A stretch of 64,000 nt of DNA from UBA4416 sp040387555 (GTDB lineage: Bacteria > Bacteroidota > Bacteroidia > B-17B0 > Aurantibacillaceae), in the NCBI GenBank assembly GCA_040387555.1, contig JAZKDO010000003.1:1054001-1118000 (forward strand), written 5' to 3'. Made by a program: the position numbers and the translations under genes. Under the pieces are notes generated by a model. It was not told the DNA's origin. It was given only the letters and a program-made list of their open reading frames with translations, and made no database searches. Position 1 is the first letter of the stretch; the number at the start of each line of letters is the position of its first letter. Positions 1 through 8,315 of this stretch are shown here, piece after piece.

Positions 1-106
1 GTGAATACTGGTTTACGGGCAGTGCCAAGGCAATAGGACCACACATTCCAATACAGTGAAAGCTTCCTAAAAATCCTAGCGATATGGCTGCGATAAAAAA
101 TGGCAT
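1..106 (-). CDS. Sulfite exporter TauE/SafE family membrane protein (N-terminus only)
   Basis: Only the first 35 codons are present; the gene runs off the left edge. The ATG at 106-104 opens a hydrophobic segment ending in GSFHCIGMCGPIALALP, the signature N-terminus of the TauE/SafE-like proteins that sit at the end of Bacteroidota cco operons (the CcoG-CcoH-TauE order). The Cys and His residues of HCIGMC are typical of this subgroup, which has been linked to copper supply for cbb3 oxidase; that role here is inferred from position. It starts 5 nt after the ccoH stop, so it is the last visible gene of the cco operon. It was recognised by translating the edge. Confidence 0.85.
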   Translation of the reverse strand, partial: MPFFIAAISLGFLGSFHCIGMCGPIALALPVNQYS

Positions 107-111
107 AGTTT

Positions 112-546
112 CTAATTAATGAAAATAACTTCTTCTTTAAAATATGGTATTTTGTTACTTACCCACGACAATTGTAACTTGTAAATTCCTCGAGTCAGTG
201 TTTTACTTTCAATAATTTGTTGATTATTCCTGAACTCCATTAGGTAACTCATATCCATTTTAGAATCAGATGGACGAAATAAAGTGATCGTTCCTTTCAA
301 ATCTTTGGATTGCATAGCGGAATCCACCGTAAATATAATTTCATTTTCAGTTACCAGGTGGTGTATACTGCTTTCGGATTTTTTTGCATTACTGGTTGCA
401 TCTATTTTATCCTGAAATTGGATTTCCTCTGCGTAGTAATCAGCACTCACTAGTTCTACATCCTGTTTATAGCATAGTGTTACCAGGGTTATGATGAGGG
501 ATACAAAACTCAGGTACAGAATAGTTATTTTATTTCCAAAATTCAT
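112..546 (-). CDS. ccoH: CcoH/FixH family cbb3 oxidase assembly protein
   Basis: The 144-residue protein has one N-terminal membrane helix (about residues 6-27) followed by a periplasmic domain with the FixH-type stretch DYYAEEIQFQDKIDATSNA just after the helix. FixH/CcoH is a small membrane protein needed for stable assembly of the cbb3 oxidase. The gene lies 16 nt after ccoG and 5 nt before the TauE/SafE gene, all on the minus strand, which fits one transcript. Sequence conservation in this family is low, so the call rests on the YY-x-E-E-I motif, topology, length and operon position together. Confidence 0.88.
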   Translation of the reverse strand: MNFGNKITILYLSFVSLIITLVTLCYKQDVELVSADYYAEEIQFQDKIDATSNAKKSESSIHHLVTENEIIFTVDSAMQSKDLKGTITLFRPSDSKMDMSYLMEFRNNQQIIESKTLTRGIYKLQLSWVSNKIPYFKEEVIFIN

Positions 547-562
547 GTTTTATTTTTATGGT

Positions 563-1981
563 TTATTTAAATTTTATTGGACCCAGGAAACTGCTTTTTA
601 TGGTTTTAATTTTTTTGCCGTTTGAATACACACCGATTAATAATTTCATTTTACGATCAATGATGTCTGATTTATTAAGATATACAAAGAATTCTCCTTC
701 GCTGATCCCTTCCTTTTTTACAATGATATCCTTACCGATCATTTGCAGCGTGTAATCTTTAAAATTTTCAATCTTTAGCTCAACCGGTAATTCTTTTCTG
801 GTTTTATTTACCAGTTTAATTGTGAATAAATTGCTTAGCTGATTGTTTGGTTGTTCCTGAAACAACATGCCTTTTGCCCGCAATACCGTTGCATCATAAT
901 CTGAACGCGTTGTTAGCAAAGCTATTTCTACACTAATCAGTACTAACAGAACCGCAGTGTATGCTTTCATCCGGCCCGTAAATTTTAATTTCTCTTTGTT
1001 TTTAATACCGGCTTCAGAGTCATATCTGATCAAACCTTTTTCCAGTCCAACATTTTCCATGATGTTGTCACAAGCATCTATGCATGCGGTGCAACTAACA
1101 CATTCAAGTTGGGTTCCGTTGCGAATGTCAATTCCTGTCGGACAAACTTTGACACATAAATTGCAATCAATGCAATCTCCTCCAATCCTTAGTTCATTTT
1201 TTTTGAATTTGTGTCGATCTTCACCTCTTACATAATCGTATGCAACCACAACCGTATCTTTATCTGTGAGAACGCCTTGCATTCGGCCATAAGGACAAAC
1301 AATCAGGCAAACCTGCTCGCGGAACCACCAGTATATAAAAAAGAAAACAGTGGTGAACAGTATAGTTCCTATAAATGACCCGGTATGTTTTGCAGGCTCT
1401 CTTAAAATATCAATGACCTGATCAACGCTGATAAGATAACTTAAAAGTGCACAACAAATTATAAAAGAGATGCTATAAAAGACAATAAATTTAAATACAC
1501 GCTTTTTTATTTTATCGGCATTCCACGGAGCTTTCTTTAATGCCTTTTGATAGTTAGCGTCTCCATCTATCCAATATTCTATTTTACGAAAGATCATTTC
1601 CATGAAAATGGTTTGGGGACACGCCCATCCACAAAATAATCGCCCAAATACCACAGTAAATAATGCGATGATCACTATAAAAATTAACATTCCTAATCCG
1701 AAAATAAAAAAATCCTGTGCCCAGAATATCGCACCAAATAAAATAAACTTCTTTTCAGACACATTAAATAAGAAAAGAGGTTCTCCGTTAAATTTGATAA
1801 AAGGTAACGAAAAGAAAACTATCAGATATGCCCACGTAAACCAGGTACGCAGATCATAATATTTTCCTTTAGGCTTTGTTGGAAATATCCATACCCTGTC
1901 ACCGTCTTTATCAACTGTCGCGATAGTATCTCTGAAAGAATCTTTTTCTGATTGGATTTTATTGGTTTGGGGTGAGTTCAT
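563..1981 (-). CDS. ccoG: Cytochrome c oxidase accessory protein CcoG (polyferredoxin-like membrane protein)
   Basis: A 472-residue membrane protein of the CcoG/FixG/RdxA family, thought to reduce copper for delivery to the cbb3 oxidase. It has several membrane helices, the C-G-W-A-C-P motif (Cys117 and Cys121), a second membrane CxxxCP pair (Cys225, Cys229), and two cytoplasmic 4Fe-4S motifs: Cys270/273/276/280 and Cys294/297/300/304. The C-terminal third is a predicted periplasmic Ig-like domain, as in other CcoG proteins. The ATG overlaps the ccoP stop as TAATG, indicating translational coupling. Length and motifs are complete. Confidence 0.97.
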   Translation of the reverse strand: MNSPQTNKIQSEKDSFRDTIATVDKDGDRVWIFPTKPKGKYYDLRTWFTWAYLIVFFSLPFIKFNGEPLFLFNVSEKKFILFGAIFWAQDFFIFGLGMLIFIVIIALFTVVFGRLFCGWACPQTIFMEMIFRKIEYWIDGDANYQKALKKAPWNADKIKKRVFKFIVFYSISFIICCALLSYLISVDQVIDILREPAKHTGSFIGTILFTTVFFFIYWWFREQVCLIVCPYGRMQGVLTDKDTVVVAYDYVRGEDRHKFKKNELRIGGDCIDCNLCVKVCPTGIDIRNGTQLECVSCTACIDACDNIMENVGLEKGLIRYDSEAGIKNKEKLKFTGRMKAYTAVLLVLISVEIALLTTRSDYDATVLRAKGMLFQEQPNNQLSNLFTIKLVNKTRKELPVELKIENFKDYTLQMIGKDIIVKKEGISEGEFFVYLNKSDIIDRKMKLLIGVYSNGKKIKTIKSSFLGPIKFK

Positions 1982-3150
1982 TATTTTAATATAGTACCGG
2001 TGCTGTCTTTTGCAATTAAAAGGCTATCTGTTTTTATTGTTGTAGAATCGTTTAAAGCAACTGCGTCTTCCATAAAGATGTCGCCTTGATATGCTTTTGC
2101 ATTAGCAGGGTTGGTTCCTTTCAACGATTTAATAAAAGATGTTATCTGTGCAATTTGCATTGGCGATAAATCTTCTTTCCATGATTTCATTCCTTTTTCA
2201 ACCCAGCCATATTTTACGGATTTAAAAACATCCTGAATACTGCCACCATGCAACCAATAATCGTCTGTTAGGTTTGGGCCTACAGATCCTTCCCCGGCTT
2301 TTCCATGGCAGGCTGCACAATTGGCAATAAAAACTTCTTTACCGATTTGCAGATCTCCTTGCTCTGTCATAAGTTTAACGGTATTCTCATCCACATTATT
2401 CGCTGAGTTGCGCATGTATTCATCTACGGCAAGTTTTGCTTCCGCTATGTCGTTTTCATATTCTTTAAGTTGAAGATCACCGGTACCTAATACGTGAAAG
2501 TGCAACATATAAATCACTGATACAGCAATCGTTAAATAGAAACCGTATTTCCACCATGGAGGCAAATCATTATCCAATTCCCTGATGCCGTCATAATCAT
2601 GGTCCAGTAAGATACTATCCTCATTTTCAACAGCAACTGCACCTACGAGGCTCTGTATTAATTTTGATTCTTTCTTTTTAGTTTCGGTAACTGCTTTTGT
2701 AGTTCTAATAAGAAAGTTGAATTGATAGAACATTAATGCCAGAACAGCCAGTTCCAACACAATGATGGCGATCATAAAATAGAATGTGAAATAATCGAGG
2801 CCGCCAATTCTGCCATCGTCGTTTATCACTTTGGCAACATTTTCCTGTGAAAATAATGCGAAAGAAGATAGCATTAAAATGACAGTAGTTACTATTTTTG
2901 GAGCGCTGGATTCAGATTCCTTTTCTTTGTTAAACTTATTGATTAAATAATCACTATCGGCAATATTTTTGAACGCACTGCTTACCGCAACGATTAGAAT
3001 TGCTAATAGAATGATTGTTACAAGCAGTGCTAAGAATAGGGCACTCGAAAAATAGGATTTGGTGTTAACAGGATTTCCGTCCTGGCAAATTCCGGCAAAT
3101 GGAACTAAAAGCAGAATGAAACAGAATTGTATTTTTTTGAATAGATCCAT
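1981..3150 (-). CDS. ccoP: cbb3-type cytochrome c oxidase subunit III (CcoP), monohaem form
   Basis: 389 residues. An N-terminal hydrophobic segment (about 8-22) is followed by membrane helices near 35-60, 87-101, 121-148 and 199-220, then a periplasmic cytochrome c domain with one CxxCH (Cys278, Cys281, His282) and a likely distal Met321 in V-E-K-G-M-K-S-W. Proteobacterial CcoP has two c-type haems and one main anchor; a single haem with extra N-terminal helices is the usual Bacteroidota arrangement. It passes electrons into the CcoN core. The gene lies between ccoQ (4 nt gap) and ccoG (1 nt overlap). Confidence 0.95.
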   Translation of the reverse strand: MDLFKKIQFCFILLLVPFAGICQDGNPVNTKSYFSSALFLALLVTIILLAILIVAVSSAFKNIADSDYLINKFNKEKESESSAPKIVTTVILMLSSFALFSQENVAKVINDDGRIGGLDYFTFYFMIAIIVLELAVLALMFYQFNFLIRTTKAVTETKKKESKLIQSLVGAVAVENEDSILLDHDYDGIRELDNDLPPWWKYGFYLTIAVSVIYMLHFHVLGTGDLQLKEYENDIAEAKLAVDEYMRNSANNVDENTVKLMTEQGDLQIGKEVFIANCAACHGKAGEGSVGPNLTDDYWLHGGSIQDVFKSVKYGWVEKGMKSWKEDLSPMQIAQITSFIKSLKGTNPANAKAYQGDIFMEDAVALNDSTTIKTDSLLIAKDSTGTILK

Positions 3151-3154
3151 GTCT

Positions 3155-3322
3155 TTATTTTTTTTCGTTAATAGGAAGATTGCTTAGTGTCTCAAAATGT
3201 TTTTTATTTCCTTTAATGACATACAAAGTCACTAAACCGAAGAATACAACAAACAACATTAATGATACCAGTGGATAAATTCCGATCCCGGTGATTGCTT
3301 CTAAATAGTTTCTGAATTTCAT
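3155..3322 (-). CDS. ccoQ: CcoQ/FixQ-like small cbb3 oxidase subunit
   Basis: A 55-codon gene found by translating the gap between ccoNO and ccoP. It begins at the ATG at 3322 and encodes MKFRNYLEAITGIGIYPLVS, one membrane helix (about residues 15-36) and a charged tail ending NEKK. Size, single-helix topology and its slot between ccoO and ccoP match CcoQ, which stabilises the association of CcoP with the core. It starts 18 nt after ccoNO and ends 4 nt before ccoP. The sequence family is poorly conserved, so position is the main support. Confidence 0.85.
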   Translation of the reverse strand: MKFRNYLEAITGIGIYPLVSLMLFVVFFGLVTLYVIKGNKKHFETLSNLPINEKK

Positions 3323-3340
3323 GTGTGTGCGTTTTTATAA

Positions 3341-5467
3341 TTATTTTTTATCAGTTATTTTTTCTGATTTAATATCTTTACCTAATCTTTGCAGATAGGC
3401 GATAAGGGCTATGATTTCGCGATCAGGAAGCGTTTCAATACCATCCTTTTTTAAATTAGCCGTGATTTCTTTTGCTTGCTTTTCCATGTCACTGAGAGCC
3501 ACTTTTTCGTACCCGTCAGGATAAGGTACACCTAGTCGTTTCATCGCTTTTATTTTTGCCATGGTTGAATTGCCATCCAGTTGGTCTTCCAGTAACCAGG
3601 GATACTGCGGCATAATTGATCCTGGCGACATAGAGGTTGGGTCCAACATGTGATTGTAATGCCAGCTATCAGGATATTTACCACCTTGTCTTGCTAAGTC
3701 GGGCCCTGTTCGTTTACTACCCCATTGGAAAGGATGATCGTAAACAAATTCTCCTGCTTTTGAATATTCGCCGTAACGGGCAGTCTCACTTCTGAAAGGG
3801 CGAATCATTTGGGAATGACAGGTGTAACATCCTTCACGCACATAAATGTCACGGCCCTGCAATTCAAGTGGTGTATACGGTTTTACACTGGCAATAGTTG
3901 GTATATTGGATTTTACTAAAAAGGTTGGAACAAATTCTATGATACCACCGATAGCTACAACAACTAAACTCAGCACCATTAATTGAATTGGTTTACGTTC
4001 GATCCATCGGTGCCAGTGATCTTTAGAGTGTGCAACATATTCGCCTTTTAAGGCAGGAGCTTCATCTTCTTCTATTTCAAGAAAGGTTCCTGTTTTAATT
4101 GTTTTAATTAAATTGTAGGTCATTAGAACAGCACCTATGAGATATAATGTTCCACCAATAGATCTTGCAATGTAGAATGGGATCATCTTGGTAACGGTAT
4201 CCATGAATTGCCATTTCAACTGTCCTTCAGGTGTAAAATCTTTCCACATGGAACTTTGCATAAATCCTGCCCAATACATTGGTACTGCATATAACAGAAT
4301 TCCTAATGTGCCGATCCAGAAATGTGCATTTGCCATTTTCTGTGAGTATAAATTTGTTTGAAATAGTTTTGGAATCAACCAATAAAGAATACCGAAAGTC
4401 ATAAATCCATTCCAGCCTAATGCGCCCACATGAACGTGTGCTACAATCCAATCGGTGTAGTGGGCGATAGCACTCACGCTTTTTAATGATAACATTGGCC
4501 CTTCAAATGTTGCCATACCGTAGGCTGTTACTGCTACTACTAAAAATTTCAAACCTACATTGTCTCTCACTTTGTCCCAGGCGCCGCGTAAGGTTAGTAA
4601 TCCGTTGATCATACCTCCCCAAGATGGCGCAAGTAACATGATAGAAAAAACAACGCCTAACGACTGTGCCCAATCAGGTACAGAAGTATATAATAAATGG
4701 TGAGGCCCTGCCCAGATGTATAAGAAGATCAGTGCCCAGAAATGGATGATGGATAAGCGATAAGAATAAATCGGGCGTTGCGCCATTTTTGGAAGGAAAT
4801 AATACATCATTCCAAGATAAGGAGTGGTTAAGAAAAAGGCCACAGCGTTATGCCCATACCACCATTGTATCAATGCATCCTGAACGCCAGCATACCATGA
4901 ATACGATTTCCAGAATGATACAGGTATTTCAACTGAGTTAACAATATGTAACATCGCCACTGTAACAAACGTGGCTATATAAAACCAAATAGCAACATAT
5001 AAATGGCGCTCGCGACGACGTATGATTGTGCCGAATAAATTCCAGCCAAATACAACCCATACAATAGTGATCAGGATGTCTATAGGCCATTCCAACTCCG
5101 CATATTCTTTACCGGTTGTTTTTCCAAGCACCAAAGTTACAGCTGCCAAAACGATAATAAGTTGCCAGCCCCAAAAGTGAATTTTGCTTAACAAATCACT
5201 AAACATGCGGGCTTTTAATAAACGTTGTAGGGAATAATATACACCCATAAAAATTCCATTTCCAACAAAGGCAAATATCACTGCGTTTGTATGTACCGGT
5301 CTCACTCGGCCAAATGTTGTATAGGGTAAGGCTAAATTAGCAGCTGGTAAATAAAGTTGAATTGCAGCAATGAGGCCTGCCAGCATACCAACCAAACCCC
5401 AAACAATAGTTGCATATGCAAATAGTTTTACGGTTTTGTTGTCGTACTGAAATTTTTGTAGTTCCAT
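3341..5467 (-). CDS. ccoN: Fused cbb3-type cytochrome c oxidase subunits I and II (CcoN-CcoO)
   Basis: A 708-residue fusion. Residues about 1-460 are CcoN, the haem-copper core: low-spin haem ligand candidates His59 (R-P-V-H-T-N) and His346, CuB ligand candidates His206 (W-W-Y-G-H-N) and His256-His257, and high-spin haem ligand candidate His344 (A-H-V-H). About 495-700 is CcoO, with one helix (about 494-517) then a cytochrome c domain with CxxCH at Cys547/Cys550/His551 and likely axial Met619 (S-I-M-P-Q). The oxidase reduces O2 to water with high affinity and pumps protons. CcoN and CcoO are separate in proteobacteria; the fusion is a Bacteroidota hallmark. Confidence 0.98.
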   Translation of the reverse strand: MELQKFQYDNKTVKLFAYATIVWGLVGMLAGLIAAIQLYLPAANLALPYTTFGRVRPVHTNAVIFAFVGNGIFMGVYYSLQRLLKARMFSDLLSKIHFWGWQLIIVLAAVTLVLGKTTGKEYAELEWPIDILITIVWVVFGWNLFGTIIRRRERHLYVAIWFYIATFVTVAMLHIVNSVEIPVSFWKSYSWYAGVQDALIQWWYGHNAVAFFLTTPYLGMMYYFLPKMAQRPIYSYRLSIIHFWALIFLYIWAGPHHLLYTSVPDWAQSLGVVFSIMLLAPSWGGMINGLLTLRGAWDKVRDNVGLKFLVVAVTAYGMATFEGPMLSLKSVSAIAHYTDWIVAHVHVGALGWNGFMTFGILYWLIPKLFQTNLYSQKMANAHFWIGTLGILLYAVPMYWAGFMQSSMWKDFTPEGQLKWQFMDTVTKMIPFYIARSIGGTLYLIGAVLMTYNLIKTIKTGTFLEIEEDEAPALKGEYVAHSKDHWHRWIERKPIQLMVLSLVVVAIGGIIEFVPTFLVKSNIPTIASVKPYTPLELQGRDIYVREGCYTCHSQMIRPFRSETARYGEYSKAGEFVYDHPFQWGSKRTGPDLARQGGKYPDSWHYNHMLDPTSMSPGSIMPQYPWLLEDQLDGNSTMAKIKAMKRLGVPYPDGYEKVALSDMEKQAKEITANLKKDGIETLPDREIIALIAYLQRLGKDIKSEKITDKK

Positions 5468-5486
5468 ATTATTTGTTTTTTGTTGG

Positions 5487-5660
5487 TTAGGTCTTTATTT
5501 CGTTTTCTTTTTTTTGTATAGTGGTATTGTCAAATAACATTCTAACCGATGGGGTATAATCATCTTCGTACTGATTACTTTTCACTGACCAGATAAAGGC
5601 TATTAAGAACCCTATGGCAATCAGCAAACTTGCTCCTATCATAATAAATAATGCGCTCAT
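5487..5660 (-). CDS. ccoS: cbb3 oxidase assembly protein CcoS
   Basis: A 57-codon gene in the gap between ccoI and ccoNO, starting at the ATG at 5660. The product has one N-terminal helix (MSALFIMIGASLLIAIGFLI and on to about residue 25) followed by W-S-V-K-S-N-Q-Y-E-D-D, the typical CcoS pattern of a single helix then a Gln-(Phe/Tyr)-Asp/Glu-Asp-rich motif. CcoS is required for cofactor insertion into cbb3 oxidase. It is the first gene of the operon after the gap, 19 nt before ccoNO, and an FNR-like palindrome lies 64 nt upstream of its ATG. Confidence 0.92.
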   Translation of the reverse strand: MSALFIMIGASLLIAIGFLIAFIWSVKSNQYEDDYTPSVRMLFDNTTIQKKENEIKT

Positions 5661-5723
5661 TTTTCGCTTGTAAAATTACCAGTGTTACAGATGGTTAATT
5701 ATGATGGTAATCAGGTAAAAAAC

Positions 5724-5735
5724 TGACATGTATCA
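5724..5735. promoter_or_regulatory. FNR-like palindrome upstream of the ccoS-ccoNOQPGH operon
   Basis: TGACATGTATCA, matching TGAY-N4-RTCA, the core of an FNR/FixK-type box. It overlaps the ccoI stop codon and lies 64 nt upstream of the ccoS ATG, a workable place for an activator site. Two more boxes of the same pattern occur at 8224 and 10667, flanking the gene for the receiver-Crp/Fnr regulator. Assignment to that regulator is inferred. Confidence 0.5.
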
Positions 5736-8150
5736 TGTTTTGTATTTCAGTTTCATTTCATGCCAAGCGCTCATGCCTGTGGTCAACAGAATAATACTGA
5801 TAGAGCTTACCGGCATTAGAATTGCAGCAATTACCGGTTTTAAATCGCCCTGCACTGCAAAGCATAAACCCGCAAAATTATAGATGATGGAGATTATAAA
5901 ACTTGAGTAGATAATTTGTTTGTGTTTACGGCAGTATAGAAAAAGTTCATTTAACATGTGAAAGCGTTGCCCTGACATAACCACATCACACGCAGGTGAA
6001 AATGTATTGGTATTATCGTTAATAGCAATTCCGACATCACTTTGTTTTAGTGCTCCAGCATCATTTAAACCGTCACCAATCATTAATACTTTACTACCCT
6101 TCTGTTGTAACGCTTTGATAGCGTTTAATTTATCTTCTGGTTTTTGGTTGAAGTTCATCTTTGTATCTATTCCAAATACAGTTTTTAAATAGAGTTCTTC
6201 GGTAGAGTTATCACCGGACAGAATCTGAAGTGAAAATCGCTTCTTCAGTAAATCAACAATTTTTGATAAGTTGCTTCGATAATTGTTTTTAATAGCAAAA
6301 TAGCCAAGGAACTCGTTGTCAATGCTCACATATATTTCGCTTCCGTACACTAACGATGCATTTTGTTTCCCCGTTATATATAAATAAGATCCCATTTTAA
6401 CATCGTGGTTATCTATTAACCCGGATGTACCATATCCTTTAATTTCATTATACTGTTTGACATTAAAAATTTTATAGAATGGCAGGCAGGATAATACACT
6501 GCGACTCAACGGATGACTGGACTGGCTTGCCAGCGAACGTATTAGCTGATTTTGAGAGTCAGAAAGTGTGGGGCCGTTGAAAGAAATTTCAGATTGTGTT
6601 TGTTCTGTGATAGTACCGGTTTTGTCAAAGACGATGGTGTCAATTTCAGCTATCCGCTCAATCACGGAAGCATTTTTTACAAAAAATTGGTATTTGTTGA
6701 GAATACGGATCATATTTCCATTTGTAAAAGTTGAACTCAGGAGCAGGGCACAGGGACAGGCCACTATTAAAACAGATGTTACTGCGTTCCACATTTTTGA
6801 TTGGTCATTAAACGCCCAATAGGTGGCCGAAAAAAATGCTATTAAAAATAGAGTATAACTGAAATACTGACTGATCTGATGAATAAATGATTTTTTCGTA
6901 TCATCACCATTCTCTTTAAAAGTGTCGTTGTTCCATAATTGCGTTAAATAGCTTTGTGATACTTCTTTTATCACCTCCAGTTCAATAGCACCGCTTATTT
7001 GCTTACCTCCAGCATAAACTATTTCTCCAATGGATTTTTCAACTGGCAAGGATTCCCCGGTAACGAAGCTGTAATCGATAGTAGCTTTTCCTAAAAACAA
7101 GATCGCATCTGCCGGTATAATTTCTTCATGGTGAATTTTAATTCTGTCGCCTGGTTTTAAATCCACTACAGAAACTTGTTTTTCGGAAGAGTCTGATTCA
7201 ATCACAACAACCCCTAAAGGAAAGTAGGATTTGAAATCACGGTCAAAAGAAATGTTTTGATAAGTTCGGTTTTGAAAATATCGTCCAATCAACATAAAAA
7301 ACACAATGCCACTCATGGAGTCGAGGTATCCTGAGCCCACCTGGAAAAGAATTTCATAAACACTTCGTGAAAATGTAATCAGAATAGCTAAAGCAATTGG
7401 TGCATCAATATTTAGAAACTTCTGGCGAAGGCCCTTGTACCCTGAAATAAAAAATTCAGACGCTGAATAAAAAAACACTGGGAGTGACAAAGCTAGGTTA
7501 AGATAATTGAACCATTGCTTTAAAGAATCTTCCATTTTTCCGAATGAAAAGTATTCAGGAAAGCTTAGCATCATAATATTCCCAAAACAAAATCCAGCAA
7601 TTCCCAGTTTCACTATGTGTGATGTATCTGTTTTTTTTATCTTATTTCCATTGGAGTCATTTAAACTAATGTGTGGTTCATAACCAATTAAGGCTAATGT
7701 TTCAGCAATTTTTTTTAAAGAAGTCTGGTTAAAATTGTATATAATAGTAACTTCTTTTTTTATGAAATTTACCTGCGAACGAATAATTCCGGGGTTTATC
7801 TTGTTAAGATGTTCGAGTATCCAAATGCAGGAGCTACAATGCATTTGAGGTAAATAGAAAGTTATATGTTCCTGCGATTGATCCTTAAAGTGAATAAGTT
7901 GCTGTATGATTTTCTTATCATCAAGGAAATCAAACTTACCTGGGCGAATAGTTTGTTTTTGATTGATCCCGGGCGCCTTTTCAAAATTGTAGTAGGAACA
8001 AAGGTCATTACGATTAATAATTTGATACACAGTTTTGCATCCCTGACAACAAAAATGTTTGTCGTCTACATTAATAGTCTCGTCGTTACAATTTTCTCCA
8101 CAATGAAAACATGCTGTTTTACTTTTAATTTCTTCGGTAGTTGTACTCAT
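5733..8150 (-). CDS. ccoI: Copper-translocating P-type ATPase CcoI (FixI-like, cbb3 oxidase biogenesis)
   Basis: An 805-residue P1B ATPase counted from the ATG at 8150. The frame extends 11 codons further to a TTG at 8183, but the ATG is preferred. An N-terminal Cys-rich zinc-ribbon-like part (Cys14-x2-Cys17, Cys34-Cys35-x2-Cys38) is followed by an HMA domain with M-H-C-S-S-C (Cys105, Cys108), membrane helices, the CPC ion site (Cys465-Pro-Cys467), phosphorylation site DKTGT at Asp509, an SHPLS motif and GDGLNDAGAL. The CcoI/FixI branch exports copper for cbb3 oxidase. It lies 72 nt upstream of ccoS on the same strand. Confidence 0.95.
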   Translation of the reverse strand: MSTTTEEIKSKTACFHCGENCNDETINVDDKHFCCQGCKTVYQIINRNDLCSYYNFEKAPGINQKQTIRPGKFDFLDDKKIIQQLIHFKDQSQEHITFYLPQMHCSSCIWILEHLNKINPGIIRSQVNFIKKEVTIIYNFNQTSLKKIAETLALIGYEPHISLNDSNGNKIKKTDTSHIVKLGIAGFCFGNIMMLSFPEYFSFGKMEDSLKQWFNYLNLALSLPVFFYSASEFFISGYKGLRQKFLNIDAPIALAILITFSRSVYEILFQVGSGYLDSMSGIVFFMLIGRYFQNRTYQNISFDRDFKSYFPLGVVVIESDSSEKQVSVVDLKPGDRIKIHHEEIIPADAILFLGKATIDYSFVTGESLPVEKSIGEIVYAGGKQISGAIELEVIKEVSQSYLTQLWNNDTFKENGDDTKKSFIHQISQYFSYTLFLIAFFSATYWAFNDQSKMWNAVTSVLIVACPCALLLSSTFTNGNMIRILNKYQFFVKNASVIERIAEIDTIVFDKTGTITEQTQSEISFNGPTLSDSQNQLIRSLASQSSHPLSRSVLSCLPFYKIFNVKQYNEIKGYGTSGLIDNHDVKMGSYLYITGKQNASLVYGSEIYVSIDNEFLGYFAIKNNYRSNLSKIVDLLKKRFSLQILSGDNSTEELYLKTVFGIDTKMNFNQKPEDKLNAIKALQQKGSKVLMIGDGLNDAGALKQSDVGIAINDNTNTFSPACDVVMSGQRFHMLNELFLYCRKHKQIIYSSFIISIIYNFAGLCFAVQGDLKPVIAAILMPVSSISIILLTTGMSAWHEMKLKYKT

Positions 8151-8223
8151 GCGGGGGCCTAATTTTAAAGCAAAATTCCTCAAAAGCTCTGTTTTAGTAT
8201 CTGATTACCATCAACTGTAAATA

Positions 8224-8235
8224 TGACTTTGATCA
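8224..8235. promoter_or_regulatory. FNR-like palindrome in the ccoI / sensor kinase divergent region
   Basis: TGACTTTGATCA fits TGAY-N4-RTCA; the right half with its preceding bases (TTTGATCA) also resembles an FNR half-site. It lies 74 nt upstream of the ccoI ATG and 81 nt upstream of the kinase ATG, so it could serve either or both divergent genes. Binding is inferred from its match to the boxes at 5724 and 10667. Confidence 0.45.
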
Positions 8236-8315
8236 TATTTCATACCCCGTAATCCCTATAAATTCGTTTTTGAATTATTTCCTATATTAGCTTGAATAAT
8301 ATTGCAACTATAAAA

